A stretch of 64,000 nt of DNA, taken from assembly GCF_026650985.1 (NCBI RefSeq), contig NZ_CP086239.1:1302001-1366000 (forward strand). The letters are read 5' to 3'. Each line of letters opens with the position of its first letter. Position 1 is the stretch's first letter. The translations under genes were made by a program, and so were the position numbers. Source of the DNA: Clostridium estertheticum. GTDB lineage: Bacteria; Bacillota; Clostridia; Clostridiales; Clostridiaceae. Below are positions 1 to 8,817 of this stretch, piece by piece. Under the pieces are notes generated by a model. The model ran no database searches. It had not been told where the DNA came from and saw only the letters and a program-made list of their open reading frames with translations.

Positions 1-907
1 CCATAGTTTTTGAATATTGAAGAACCTCTATGGAATTTTCTTTTAAATCAACAATTATTTCTCTTAGTGCACTTCGTAAATCAATGACAGATTTTGCAAT
101 AATCCCTGTTTCATCTTTATATTTTAAAATTAATTCAAAATTTTTATCATACGATAAATCAAGTTTCGCTGTTTTATCCACAAGCTTACTTATCTTTAAA
201 ATAGGATTTGATATTTTCTTACTAAAATAAAAGGATATAAATATTGATAATCCAATAACAGCAACTGCTAAAATAATAAAATTAGTTACACTATTTATAA
301 AAGCTTTGAGTAGAATAGCCTTTTCAGTCCCAACAAATTTGTCAATGTCATCAACATAGTTTCCTGTACCTATAACCCAATTAAAGTCTTTAAAAGCCTT
401 ACTATAGCTTCTCTTTGGAGCTGCAACTTTTTCCCCTTTTTTAGCAAACCAATAATCTGTATATCCACCGTTCTCTTTTAAACCATTTGCAATAATTTCT
501 TTAATTATGCTTTTACCTTTTACATCCTTTAAATCATATCTGTTTTTACCTTCTGATGCACCACCAAGAAGCACAATATTGTCTCCATCAACTGTATCTA
601 CCCAAAAATAACCTCCATCGCCATATTTCATCTCACGTATTAAATCTGCGCCGAGTTTTTTAGCTTCTATCAAACTTATTTCTCCGGATTGATATTTTTT
701 ATCAATGCCTCCTAGCATTGTTATTACATTTTCAACTTGATATTTAATTTTTTCATCATAATCTTTCCTAACTGTAGTGTCTATTGTCGATATAGTGTTT
801 TTACTCAAGACTGACATTCTGTACGTCGCAAATCCTCCAATTAAAAGTGCAGTTAATAATACAACTGAAACATTTAGCGCAATTATCTTAGTACTTATTT
901 TTTTCAT
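1..907 (-). CDS. Methyl-accepting chemotaxis protein, N-terminal part (runs off left edge)
   Basis: The reading frame opens at an ATG at 905-907 and continues without a stop to the window edge (about 302 residues visible). The order is: short cytoplasmic Lys-rich start, a transmembrane helix (about residues 7-28), an extracellular single-Cache-type sensor domain containing GDGGYFWVDTVDGDN and a later YWFAKKGE and WVIGTGNYVDDID, a second transmembrane helix (about 200-225) and a HAMP-like segment after KKISNPI. This is the standard layout of a chemoreceptor that binds a small ligand outside the cell and signals to CheA. The methylation helices and signalling tip lie outside the window, so the MCP call rests on the sensor, membrane and HAMP arrangement. 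The ligand cannot be told. Confidence 0.85.
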   Translation of the reverse strand, partial: MKKISTKIIALNVSVVLLTALLIGGFATYRMSVLSKNTISTIDTTVRKDYDEKIKYQVENVITMLGGIDKKYQSGEISLIEAKKLGADLIREMKYGDGGYFWVDTVDGDNIVLLGGASEGKNRYDLKDVKGKSIIKEIIANGLKENGGYTDYWFAKKGEKVAAPKRSYSKAFKDFNWVIGTGNYVDDIDKFVGTEKAILLKAFINSVTNFIILAVAVIGLSIFISFYFSKKISNPILKISKLVDKTAKLDLSYDKNFELILKYKDETGIIAKSVIDLRSALREIIVDLKENSIEVLQYSKTM

Positions 908-1102
908 TATATTCACTCCATTCTTTATAATAATTATGGTGATTATTTTATAATAACAACGTTTACACTATTTATCGTGTTTTTTCTGCAAATCTTAATA
1001 GATATTATATTTATATCGATATCATATTCAAAAAAAAATAATCTAATAATAAATTACATTAAAATAGCTTCAACATTTTTAATGGTTAGTAACTGATACA
1101 AT

Positions 1103-1148
1103 AAAAAGGGAAAGAACTACTTAAATTAAGTAGCTCTTTCCCTTTTTA
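1103..1148 (-). terminator. Rho-independent terminator downstream of aroD
   Basis: An A-run and GGGAAAGAACTAC pair with GTAGCTCTTTCCC followed by a T-run across a short AT loop. The stem has U-tails on both strands, so it can work in both directions. It lies just after the aroD stop codon on the minus strand. Confidence 0.85.
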
Positions 1149-1163
1149 TTTTCTTTTATTTTC

Positions 1164-1928
1164 TTATATTTTCTTATGTAGTAACGTTATGATTTTACGT
1201 AGCTCTAAAGCAGTAATTTGACCAGGTGCAGAACTTTTCTTAGCAGCAGCAAATGTTAACGCTGAACCAAATAATTCACCTGATAATCTACTAATAATCC
1301 CTTTTTGTGCCATTGATATTGATATAATTGGGCCATTTGCATATTTTTCATTCATAATACGAGTTGCATCTAAAAGCGTAATCACATCCGCGGCGCAAGT
1401 AGGCATTACTGCAATTTTAGGAATATCTCCACCTAATTCTTGGGCCTTACATAACCTTGATATAATTTCCTCTTTTTCTGGTGTTTTTTCAAAATCATGA
1501 TTAGATATAATAACAAATATGCCGTTTTTATGAGCTATATTTACTAATTCTAATACATCTTTCTCATCACTTAATAACTCAACATCTATAACTTCAACAA
1601 GTTTTGACGTGACAATTGCTTTATTTAAAGCGAAATAAAATTCTGTAGTAACTTCTTTCTGGCCACCCTCTTTAGCTGTGCGAAAAGTAAATATAATTGG
1701 TTTTTCACCTAGTACTGCTCGAATGCCCTGTAATGCTTTTTTTACATTATCTATATTGGCAACGTCTTTAAAAAAATCTACACGCCATTCTAACACATCA
1801 AAATCGATATCTTTTAAAATTTCTGCTTCCCCTAAAAGTTCTGAAATAGTTTCTCCTACCATTGGAATACAAATTTTAGGTAGCCCCTCACCAATTGTAA
1901 CTTTTTTAAGCTTAACTATTTTTTTCAT
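1164..1928 (-). CDS. aroD: 3-dehydroquinate dehydratase, type I
   Basis: Cytoplasmic enzyme of the shikimate pathway that converts 3-dehydroquinate to 3-dehydroshikimate by Schiff-base chemistry. The 254-residue length fits the type I family. The catalytic pair is visible as His144 in ISNHDFEKTP and Lys171 in IPKIAVMPT. The N-terminal PKICIPMVGET is also family-typical. The start ATG has an AAGGGTG site upstream. It follows the small monooxygenase gene by 17 bases, so the two are probably co-transcribed. It lies apart from the main aro operon (13498-21321), which has no other dehydroquinase, so this gene probably supplies that step. Confidence 0.96.
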   Translation of the reverse strand: MKKIVKLKKVTIGEGLPKICIPMVGETISELLGEAEILKDIDFDVLEWRVDFFKDVANIDNVKKALQGIRAVLGEKPIIFTFRTAKEGGQKEVTTEFYFALNKAIVTSKLVEVIDVELLSDEKDVLELVNIAHKNGIFVIISNHDFEKTPEKEEIISRLCKAQELGGDIPKIAVMPTCAADVITLLDATRIMNEKYANGPIISISMAQKGIISRLSGELFGSALTFAAAKKSSAPGQITALELRKIITLLHKKI

Positions 1929-1945
1929 TTGAGCACCCTTATTAT

Positions 1946-2233
1946 TTATTTTATTTTTTTATATAAATTAATCTCTGATTTTTTTTCTATTAAATCTGCA
2001 AATTTAGGTACAATAGAAGTAAAATGTGTTGATGCGTTATGACTCTTAATTATATCCTCATTTTCCCACTCTTCAATGAATGTAAATATATTGTTATCAT
2101 TAGCATCTTGATATAAAGTATAAGATACATTTCCTTTTTCTTTTCTGCTTTCATTAATAAGTTTTTCTGCTAAATTTTTAAATTCCTCTGTTTTTCCCTG
2201 CTTTATTGAATTTTTTGCAACTATAGTAATCAT
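1946..2233 (-). CDS. Antibiotic-biosynthesis-monooxygenase-fold (ABM/YgiN-like) protein
   Basis: A 95-residue protein starting MITIVAKNSIKQGK, with the family pattern of a beta-strand, a helix containing FKNLAEKLINESRKEKGNVSY, then FIEEWENEDIIKSHNASTHF. Members are small dimeric ferredoxin-like proteins; some are quinol monooxygenases or heme-degrading enzymes, others act as sensors. No substrate-specific residues can be assigned. It sits directly upstream of aroD. A link to aromatic or quinone compounds is possible but is only inferred from position. Confidence 0.8.
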   Translation of the reverse strand: MITIVAKNSIKQGKTEEFKNLAEKLINESRKEKGNVSYTLYQDANDNNIFTFIEEWENEDIIKSHNASTHFTSIVPKFADLIEKKSEINLYKKIK

Positions 2234-2312
2234 ATAATTTCTCCTTTTTATAATTTATTTAATAAACTTTTATATTACAGAATTATACTACTTGTCCTCT
2301 TTTTTACCGTTT

Positions 2313-3095
2313 CTACAAAGATGCTATAACATTATAAACTCCATGGTCATTATTACTTTCTGCAATAAAGTTCGCATGCTTTTTTACATCTTCAGGTGCG
2401 TTTTTCATTGCATAACTGTAATGAGCAGCTTTAAACATAGCCAAATCATTATAGTAATCACCAAAAACCATTGTGTTTTTTTGATCTATTTCAAATTTTT
2501 CTTGAAGTATTTTTATAGCGCTTCCTTTACTTATACCTTTATTCATTATATCTATCCACTTATCCCCAGATACAACAAATTCAAGTTTCTCATGCAATTT
2601 TTCTTTTAGAAGATTTACTATAGACAAATTTACTCCATCTGCCATATAATAAGTAATCTTATATATGGGACTTTTTAATTTACTAAATGATTCTAGTTTT
2701 ACCACAGGAACATCAACTGCTGTAAGTTCGTTAAAAATAACTTCTGATGGATTTACTACAAATGCCTCATTTTCTCCAGCTAAAAATACTTCTTCTCCGA
2801 GCTTTGGATTTAAATTTATTACGTGCTCTATTTCTTCTTTAGCAATATTACTTGAATATATGGTCTTTCCTTTGTTATTATACTTAACAAGAGCCCCATT
2901 ATGAGCAATAAATATCATATCTGTATTTACCTTTTTAAAATTTATGCTCAGTTGTGAATAAAATCTACCACTTGCTGCTGCAAATTGTATATCCTTCTTT
3001 TTTAAATCACGTATCAAATCAAATATTTTTTCATCTATATTCCCTTTATCATTTAATAATGTACCATCCATATCAGTTGCAATGAGTTTTATAAT
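2313..3095 (-). CDS. Cof-type HAD-IIB family phosphatase, probably with an AUU start codon
   Basis: Haloacid-dehalogenase-type hydrolase of the Cof class (sugar or nucleotide phosphate phosphatase). The first ATG in the frame is at 3069-3071 and would give MDGTLLN, leaving out the nucleophile Asp of the DxDGT motif. Reading upstream in frame gives the normal N-terminus MIKLIATDMDGT with Asp8 and Asp10, starting at an ATT codon (3093-3095). A GGGAGG ribosome site (3105-3110) lies 9 bases before it and an in-frame TAA lies directly upstream of that site, so no ATG, GTG or TTG is available. Motif IV appears as FGDYYNDLAMF near the C-terminus. Length from ATT is 260 residues, normal for the family. 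Alternatives are an AUA start, a start-codon mutation or a sequencing error. Confidence 0.85.
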   Translation of the reverse strand: MIKLIATDMDGTLLNDKGNIDEKIFDLIRDLKKKDIQFAAASGRFYSQLSINFKKVNTDMIFIAHNGALVKYNNKGKTIYSSNIAKEEIEHVINLNPKLGEEVFLAGENEAFVVNPSEVIFNELTAVDVPVVKLESFSKLKSPIYKITYYMADGVNLSIVNLLKEKLHEKLEFVVSGDKWIDIMNKGISKGSAIKILQEKFEIDQKNTMVFGDYYNDLAMFKAAHYSYAMKNAPEDVKKHANFIAESNNDHGVYNVIASL

Positions 3096-3234
3096 AAGTA
3101 TTTCCCTCCCTTATAATGTTAAATAAGCAAATTTAAGAACAAATTTTATTTACTAGTAAAAATGAGCTATAAATGAATTAATATTCATTTATTGCCCATA
3201 AATTTGTTTCAATTTTCATTAAAATATACCTGAG

Positions 3235-5115
3235 TTATACCATTACTTTGCATATATTGTTTGTAAATTCTACTGGATCACTAATTGGTAATCCCTCAAT
3301 TAGTAGAGCTTGATTATACAATATATTAGTATATAGATCTAATTTATCTTTGTCAGTGTCAAAGCAACCTTTAAGTACTTTAAACATATCATTATTTATA
3401 TTTATTTCAAGTACCTTGTCTGCTTTAACATTTTCATTGTTAGGCATAGAATTTAATGTTTTCTCCATTTCTATTGTGAGTTCACCATCGTTTGATAAAC
3501 ACACTGGGTAATTTTTAAGTCTTTTTGATGCACGAACATCCTTAACCTTACCAGACAAAGTAGTTTTCATATATTCAAACAACTCTTTATTTTCCTTATC
3601 ATCAGCAACAGATGGTTTTTCCTTTTCTTCAACCTCTATTCCTAAATCACCACTTGATACTGATTTAAATTCTTTTTCTTTGTATTTAGATATCATTTTA
3701 ACAGCAAACTCATCTACCTCATCTGTGAAGTATAAAATTTCGAATCCTTTATCTGATACCATTTCTATTTGTGGTAATTTCTCAATCCTATCGTTCGTTT
3801 CACCTGAAGCATAATAAATATATTTTTGATCTTCTGGCATTCTAGAAACATATTCATCTAAAGTAACATTCTTTTTCTCTTTTGATGAATAAAACAGTAA
3901 CAAATCTTGCAAAGTGTCTTTATTACTACCATAATCGGAGTAAATACCATACTTTAATTGTCTTCCGAATGATTTATAAAATATTTCATATTTTTCTCTT
4001 TCATTTTTAAGTAAAGTATCTAACTCACTTTTTATTTTACTTTTAATGTTTTTAGCTATTAATTGAAGTTGTCTATCATGTTGTAATACTTCTCTTGATA
4101 TGTTAAGTGATAAGTCCTCTGAATCTACTATCCCTTTTACAAAACTAAAATAGTCAGGCAATAAGTCTGCACACTTGTTCATAATTAAGACACCGTTTGA
4201 GTAAAGCTCTAGGCCTTTTTCATATTCTTTTGTGTAGAAATCATATGGTGTTTTTTCTGGAATATATAAAATAGAATTATAACTTATAACACCATCAACA
4301 CTTATATGAATGTGAGTTAGTGGTTTATCAAAACCATAATGCTTTTCAGCATAAAAGTTATTATAATCTTCATCAGTTAATTCGCTTTTATTTTTTCTCC
4401 ATAAAGGAACCATACTGTTTACAGTCTTTTCTTCAACAAAATCTTCGTATTCTGTTTCACTACCTTCTTTAAGTTTTGAATTACTTACATTCATTTTAAT
4501 TGGGTACCTAATGAAATCTGAATATTTCTTTATGATAGATTTCAATCCATTTTCATCAAGAAATTCATCAAAATTATCATCTTCTGTGTTCTCTTTTATT
4601 TTAAGTGTAATTTCTGTACCAACAGAATCTTTATCGCAAGGTTCTATAGTATACCCATCTGCACCTGTAGATTCCCACTTATAAGCTTTATCGCTACCAA
4701 AAGCTTTACTTATAACAGTAATATTATCAGCTACCATAAATGCGGAATAAAATCCAACACCAAATTGTCCAATTATATCATAACCATCTTTTATTTCATT
4801 TTCTTTTTTAAATGCTAAAGATCCACTTTTAGCTATAACACCTAGATTATCAGTTAGTTCTTTTTCAGTCATTCCAATACCAGTGTCAGAAATTTTTACT
4901 ACTCTATTTTCTTTTTCACTCGCTATAGTAATGTAATATTTATCTTTCTCAAAAGTTAATGTATCATCCGCTAACGTCTTATAATAAATTTTATCAATAG
5001 CATCACTAGCATTAGATACAAGTTCTCTTAAAAATATATCTCTATGAGTATATATTGAGTTTACCATCATATCTAGAATTCTCTTAGATTCTGTTTTAAA
5101 TTGCTTTTTTTCCAT
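3235..5115 (-). CDS. htpG: Molecular chaperone HtpG (Hsp90)
   Basis: A 626-residue cytoplasmic ATP-dependent chaperone, full length. The N-terminal ATPase domain shows [12 protein letters not shown], the DTGIGMT motif and [15 protein letters not shown]. The middle domain has the [11 protein letters not shown] segment. The C-terminal dimerisation domain ends after NNICKVMV. The start ATG at 5113-5115 follows an AAGGGG site. It is monocistronic and preceded by a clear promoter and a CIRCE operator, so it is probably repressed by HrcA and induced by heat or protein-folding stress. Confidence 0.97.
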   Translation of the reverse strand: MEKKQFKTESKRILDMMVNSIYTHRDIFLRELVSNASDAIDKIYYKTLADDTLTFEKDKYYITIASEKENRVVKISDTGIGMTEKELTDNLGVIAKSGSLAFKKENEIKDGYDIIGQFGVGFYSAFMVADNITVISKAFGSDKAYKWESTGADGYTIEPCDKDSVGTEITLKIKENTEDDNFDEFLDENGLKSIIKKYSDFIRYPIKMNVSNSKLKEGSETEYEDFVEEKTVNSMVPLWRKNKSELTDEDYNNFYAEKHYGFDKPLTHIHISVDGVISYNSILYIPEKTPYDFYTKEYEKGLELYSNGVLIMNKCADLLPDYFSFVKGIVDSEDLSLNISREVLQHDRQLQLIAKNIKSKIKSELDTLLKNEREKYEIFYKSFGRQLKYGIYSDYGSNKDTLQDLLLFYSSKEKKNVTLDEYVSRMPEDQKYIYYASGETNDRIEKLPQIEMVSDKGFEILYFTDEVDEFAVKMISKYKEKEFKSVSSGDLGIEVEEKEKPSVADDKENKELFEYMKTTLSGKVKDVRASKRLKNYPVCLSNDGELTIEMEKTLNSMPNNENVKADKVLEININNDMFKVLKGCFDTDKDKLDLYTNILYNQALLIEGLPISDPVEFTNNICKVMV

Positions 5116-5161
5116 TTAAAATTTCCCCTTTCATACCAAATCTTTTTAATTTTACATTTTG

Positions 5162-5188
5162 TTAGCACTCTATGCTTCTGAGTGCTAA
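5162..5188 (-). promoter_or_regulatory. CIRCE operator of htpG
   Basis: TTAGCACTC, nine bases, then GAGTGCTAA: an exact match to the HrcA-binding CIRCE inverted repeat. It lies between the htpG promoter and start codon, about 47 bases before the ATG, where bound HrcA would block transcription. Confidence 0.93.
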
Positions 5189-5198
5189 GGATAGTTCT

Positions 5199-5227
5199 AA
5201 AATACACCTTTTTTTATGATTTGTCAA
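5199..5227 (-). promoter_or_regulatory. Sigma-A-type promoter of htpG
   Basis: On the minus strand a perfect -35 TTGACA (5222-5227), a 17-base spacer and a -10 TATTTT (5199-5204). Transcription would start just upstream of or within the CIRCE element. Confidence 0.75.
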
Positions 5228-5284
5228 TGTTTCACTCTATACTTTTTTATAATTTAAAGCGGTGAATCTAATACCAACATGATT

Positions 5285-5677
5285 TTACTCTGCTGGTATT
5301 AGTAAGTCTTTCTCAACTATATGGTTAATTAACCATTCATTTAAAAAAGTTAGTATTTTCATTATAGCTTCATCTTGATTATTATCAATATCATTTAAAT
5401 TAACCTCATCTATTTTTTTGATGAAAAATGCATGGTCTATTTTTTGTGTAAATAATCTTTTATAATTTATGCTAATCATATACTCTTCCTCAGCATTAAA
5501 ATGATATATTGTATATGCTTTTAATTCTTCAATTACCGCTACTATTTTATCATATTTATCTGTATCATATTTATCTATTAGTAATTGATAAGCTCTTTCT
5601 CCTATTTCAAACAGTTTTTCATGCTCCACATTAATTTTAGGAATTTTTGTCATGTATTTTTCCTTCATTTCAAACAT
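5285..5677 (-). CDS. Bacteriohemerythrin-like protein with one substituted ligand
   Basis: A 130-residue four-helix protein with the spacing of bacteriohemerythrins, which bind a di-iron centre and oxygen. Ligand positions visible are His19 (VEHEKLF), His59 and Glu63 (YHFNAEEEYM), His82 (KIDHAFF), His119 and Asp124 (WLINHIVEKDLL). The usual HxxxH pair is instead Gln78-Lys-Ile-Asp-His82, so one expected iron-ligand His is Gln. The protein may therefore bind iron differently or have drifted. It is a lone gene between htpG and the oxygenase remnant. A role in oxygen sensing or binding is inferred from the family. Confidence 0.82.
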   Translation of the reverse strand: MFEMKEKYMTKIPKINVEHEKLFEIGERAYQLLIDKYDTDKYDKIVAVIEELKAYTIYHFNAEEEYMISINYKRLFTQKIDHAFFIKKIDEVNLNDIDNNQDEAIMKILTFLNEWLINHIVEKDLLIPAE

Positions 5678-5853
5678 TAATTAATTTCCCCCTCAAATTT
5701 TGATATTACAGCTTGTCTTTCGCACTAAAATTAAATTCATATATCTATATTACTTTGTTTTAATTTATTTTACAAGAATAATTTACCTAATATTCTATTT
5801 ACATACCATTATTTTCTTATCCTACATTACCTCATTAAAGCCCCTTACTTATT

Positions 5854-6276
5854 TTACTTTTTCGCTATTTCACCTTTCAAAAAAGCTCTTCTTCTACGGT
5901 ACTCAATAATAGGTGTATCTCCTTGAATAAGATTTTCATTCATTGTTAGTTCAGATTTTATAGGAATTTGAGTTAAAACAACCCTCCGATCTTGATGAAG
6001 TATATATTTATTACTAAAAGTACTCATTCCATTAACTATTTGTTTTAATATAGGTAGTTTCATGAATTTTAGATAAAATCTAAGATATATATGAGTATGA
6101 TCCTCATCAATAGGTGCAAATATTGCAACTATTTTAATATCCTTACTAATAATATTTTGCCAAATATTTGGCATTTGTAACTGAAGACTAAATAGTTTTT
6201 TATAGTTCTTTATTTCATTTGGCTTTAGAGGCTTCGTTTTTCCGTCATCCACTACATTGTTTACATAAAAAGTCAT
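5854..6276 (-). pseudogene. C-terminal remnant of a Rieske-type aromatic-ring oxygenase
   Basis: The 140 residues match, from memory of the family, the C-terminal catalytic half of Rieske/SRPBCC oxygenases: PNIWQN, then FAPIDEDHTHIYLRFY, then LHQDRRVVLTQIP and a final IIEYRRRR. A complete protein would be about 340 residues with an N-terminal Rieske 2Fe-2S domain (CxH...CxxH), which is absent. Upstream of the ATG there is no ribosome site, only AT-rich DNA running into the trp promoter. I read this as a 5'-truncated, decayed gene. It could be expressed as a small protein, but nothing in the sequence supports this. Confidence 0.6.
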
Positions 6277-6405
6277 TTAGTTTATTTACCATATAATTAT
6301 TACATTAATACTTTTTGTTTTCAAATAATTATTATTAATTAAATATTATCATATTTTATTAATTTAATAAAGATATTTTAAACTAATTAAATTACAAAGT
6401 ATTAG

Positions 6406-6434
6406 TTGACAAGCATTAATTAACACTGTATTAT
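6406..6434 (+). promoter_or_regulatory. Promoter of the trp operon
   Basis: A perfect -35 TTGACA (6406-6411), a 17-base spacer and -10 TATTAT (6429-6434), placed 16 bases before the start of the T-box leader. Confidence 0.85.
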
Positions 6435-6450
6435 ATTAAATAATATCAAT

Positions 6451-6766
6451 GAGCAGAAATAGTAGATAAGGGAATTTAGTTTAAGCGAACCTGGATTAGT
6501 GAAAGCTGGGTACTGTAGCCGTTATTGAATGGGTCTGTGAGATGTGATGCGAACTAGTAGTAGCATTAACCGGGGTGTCTACCGTTACATGGACAGGGCA
6601 ATCGAGAAATCTGTGCCTGACAAAGATAATTATTTAGGTGGTATAACGAAATTTTGCATTTCGTCCTTTAGTAGGATGAAGTGTTTTTATTTTTTTATAA
6701 CTAAATAACTAATATGGGTGGCACCGCGGTCACTTCGTCCCATTATACGGATGAAGTGTTTTTTGT
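6451..6766 (+). promoter_or_regulatory. T-box leader (tRNA-Trp specific) of the trp operon
   Basis: The leader has the canonical T-box sequence TGGGTGGCACCGCGG (6715-6729) followed by a terminator. Stem I begins at GAGCAGA (6451) and closes with TCTGTGA (6534-6540). The specifier-loop signature AGTA on the 5' side pairs with GAA on the 3' side, and the codon directly after GAA is TGG (6530-6532), the Trp codon. Uncharged tRNA-Trp would stabilise the antiterminator and switch on trpE transcription. A hairpin at about 6658-6682 (TTCGTCC / GGATGAA, followed by a T-rich tract) occupies the stem III position and resembles a second terminator. Confidence 0.95.
6731..6766 (+). terminator. T-box-controlled terminator before trpE
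   Basis: CACTTCGTCC pairs with GGATGAAGTG (one mismatch or wobble), followed by a run of six T. Its 5' arm lies directly after the T-box sequence, so forming the antiterminator excludes it. Confidence 0.9.
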
Positions 6767-6796
6767 TGTACAAAAAAATAAAGGGGTGATGATAAT

Positions 6797-8227
6797 ATGG
6801 TTAATTTAACTCAGAAAGAATTTGAAGATAAAAAATCTTTGAACGTAATTTTTCCAATGTTCACTAAAATCAACGGTGATGAACTTACACCAGTAAATAT
6901 TTATTACAAACTAAAAGGAAAATATAAATTTCTACTCGAAAGTGCTTCATCTTCTAAAGAAGAATCTAGGTACTCATTTATGGGAAGTGATCCATACATG
7001 ATATTAAGTAGCCGAGGTGAAAATGTAAATATAACTAAAGGAAATGAAATGAAAGAAAAAACTGGTAAGATATTAGATTTTGCAGAGGGGCATCTACTTA
7101 AACAATATGATAAGAATGACTTAGAACTACCTTTTATCGGAGGTGCAATTGGTTATATTGGTTATGATGTAATAAGACAATATGAAAAATTACCAGATAA
7201 TAATCCAGACGAATTAAATTTACCAGAGACCTGTTTGCTTTTTTATAAAGAATTTATATGCTTTGATCATTTTAAAAATACATTAATGTTAATTCATAAT
7301 GTGTTTCCAGAGGAAGATGAGGATTATGATACTGTTTTAAGTAGGCTAAATATTATGAAAGCAATGGTAAGTGGCGAAAACGTACATCATAAATTAATTG
7401 AAAATTCACAAAATAAAGAATTGATTTCTAATTATAAAAAAGAGGATTTTTGTAAACTTGTTGATAAAGCAAAAGATTATATAACATCAGGTGATATTTT
7501 TCAAGTAGTCTTATCTCAAAGATTTAAGGTTAAAAATAGCATAGACCCCTTTGAAGTATATAGGAAACTACGCCGTAGCAACCCGTCCCCTTATATGTTT
7601 TATATAGATTTTGAAGATTTTAAGTTAGCTGGTGCATCACCTGAGAGTTTAGTTAAAGTTAAAGGTAATTTGGTAATGACTAATCCTATTGCAGGAACAA
7701 GGCCTCGTGGTAAGACTGTAAAAGAAGATGAACTATTAAAAGAGGAATTGTTAAAAGATGAGAAGGAACTTGCAGAACATTTAATGCTTGTGGATCTTGG
7801 TAGAAATGATATAGGAAAAATAAGTGAATTTGGCTCTGTAAAGTTAGATAAATTTATGGAAGTTGAAGCCTTCTCCCACGTAATGCATATATGTTCAAAG
7901 GTGTCAGGTACTTTAAAAAAAGAATTAAATTGCTTTGATGCACTTAAATCTTGTTTACCTGTAGGAACAGTCTCAGGTGCCCCTAAGATAAGGGCTATGG
8001 AAATCATTGATGAATTAGAGAATACAAGACGTGGTATATATTCAGGCGCCATTGGTTATTTCTCATATGGTGGCGACATGGATACTTGCATAGCCATAAG
8101 GACAATAGTATTTAAGGATGATTTTGCTTATGTTCAAGGCGGTGCAGGAATTGTATATGACTCAGTACCAGAGACAGAACACACTGAAACCATGAATAAA
8201 ACTATGGCATTAATGGAGGTATTGTAA
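6797..8227 (+). CDS. trpE: Anthranilate synthase component I
   Basis: Converts chorismate to anthranilate, using ammonia from TrpG. 476 residues, normal length. The N-terminal LLESA motif (about residue 50), where Trp binds for feedback inhibition, is intact. The C-terminal chorismate-binding half shows GDIFQVVLSQRF, PSPYMFYI, IAGTRPRG, DLGRNDIG and GTVSGAPKIRAMEII. The start ATG follows AGGGGTGAT by a good distance and lies 31 bases after the T-box terminator. First gene of trpEGDCFBA; its TAA shares its last A with the ATG of trpG, so the subunits are translationally coupled. Confidence 0.97.
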   Translation: MVNLTQKEFEDKKSLNVIFPMFTKINGDELTPVNIYYKLKGKYKFLLESASSSKEESRYSFMGSDPYMILSSRGENVNITKGNEMKEKTGKILDFAEGHLLKQYDKNDLELPFIGGAIGYIGYDVIRQYEKLPDNNPDELNLPETCLLFYKEFICFDHFKNTLMLIHNVFPEEDEDYDTVLSRLNIMKAMVSGENVHHKLIENSQNKELISNYKKEDFCKLVDKAKDYITSGDIFQVVLSQRFKVKNSIDPFEVYRKLRRSNPSPYMFYIDFEDFKLAGASPESLVKVKGNLVMTNPIAGTRPRGKTVKEDELLKEELLKDEKELAEHLMLVDLGRNDIGKISEFGSVKLDKFMEVEAFSHVMHICSKVSGTLKKELNCFDALKSCLPVGTVSGAPKIRAMEIIDELENTRRGIYSGAIGYFSYGGDMDTCIAIRTIVFKDDFAYVQGGAGIVYDSVPETEHTETMNKTMALMEVL

Positions 8228-8817
8228 TGATTTTAATAATAGATAATTATGATTCCTTTACTTATAATTTATATCAATATGTAGGTGAATTGTATAAAGA
8301 CGTAAAAGTTTTAAGAAATGACGAATTTACAATAAAAGAATTAAAAAAACTACCGATAGAAGGTATTATTATTTCTCCTGGACCGGGCAGGCCAGAAAAT
8401 GCAGGATTAAGTGTTGAAGTAATAAGAGCTTTCGAAGGCATTATACCAATTCTTGGCATTTGTTTAGGACATCAAGCTATAGGTTATGCCTATGGCTCAA
8501 AAGTTATAAAGGCACCGGAAATAATGCATGGGAAAACCTCTATCATTAGCCATAATGGAAAAGGATTGTTTAAAGGTTTAAAAAACAATCTAAAAATAAT
8601 GAGGTATCATTCTTTAATTGTAGAGAAAGCTACTTTGCCAAAAGATTTAGAAATTACTGCCCAAACAAAAGATGGATTAATAATGGCTATAAAGCATAAT
8701 AATTTTCAGATATATGGGCTTCAGTTTCATCCCGAATCTATATTTAGTGAAGGAGGAAAAGAAATAATAAAAAATTTTGTGGAGGTGATTTGTAATGTTA
8801 AAGATGGTGCTAAGTAA
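8227..8817 (+). CDS. trpG: Anthranilate synthase component II (glutamine amidotransferase)
   Basis: Supplies ammonia from glutamine to TrpE. 196 residues, a class I glutamine amidotransferase with [18 protein letters not shown] at the N-terminus, the [10 protein letters not shown] oxyanion region, catalytic Cys in [12 protein letters not shown] and the His-Glu pair in LQFHPESI. Not fused to trpD. It overlaps trpE by one base and trpD by 23 bases. In many Firmicutes such a subunit also serves para-aminobenzoate synthesis; that possibility is not excluded here. Confidence 0.96.
   Translation: MILIIDNYDSFTYNLYQYVGELYKDVKVLRNDEFTIKELKKLPIEGIIISPGPGRPENAGLSVEVIRAFEGIIPILGICLGHQAIGYAYGSKVIKAPEIMHGKTSIISHNGKGLFKGLKNNLKIMRYHSLIVEKATLPKDLEITAQTKDGLIMAIKHNNFQIYGLQFHPESIFSEGGKEIIKNFVEVICNVKDGAK

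Noticed and set aside
2292-2609. A plus-strand 105-residue Phe- and Ile-rich frame
   Set aside because: It is the reverse shadow of the HAD phosphatase gene and has no ribosome site.
3171-3192. TAAATGAATTAATATTCATTTA hairpin after htpG as a terminator
   Set aside because: Short, all A/T and no T-run follows in the direction of htpG transcription; weak evidence only.
7600-8052. A 150-residue minus-strand frame inside trpE
   Set aside because: It lies opposite the conserved chorismate-binding core, with no ribosome site or motif.
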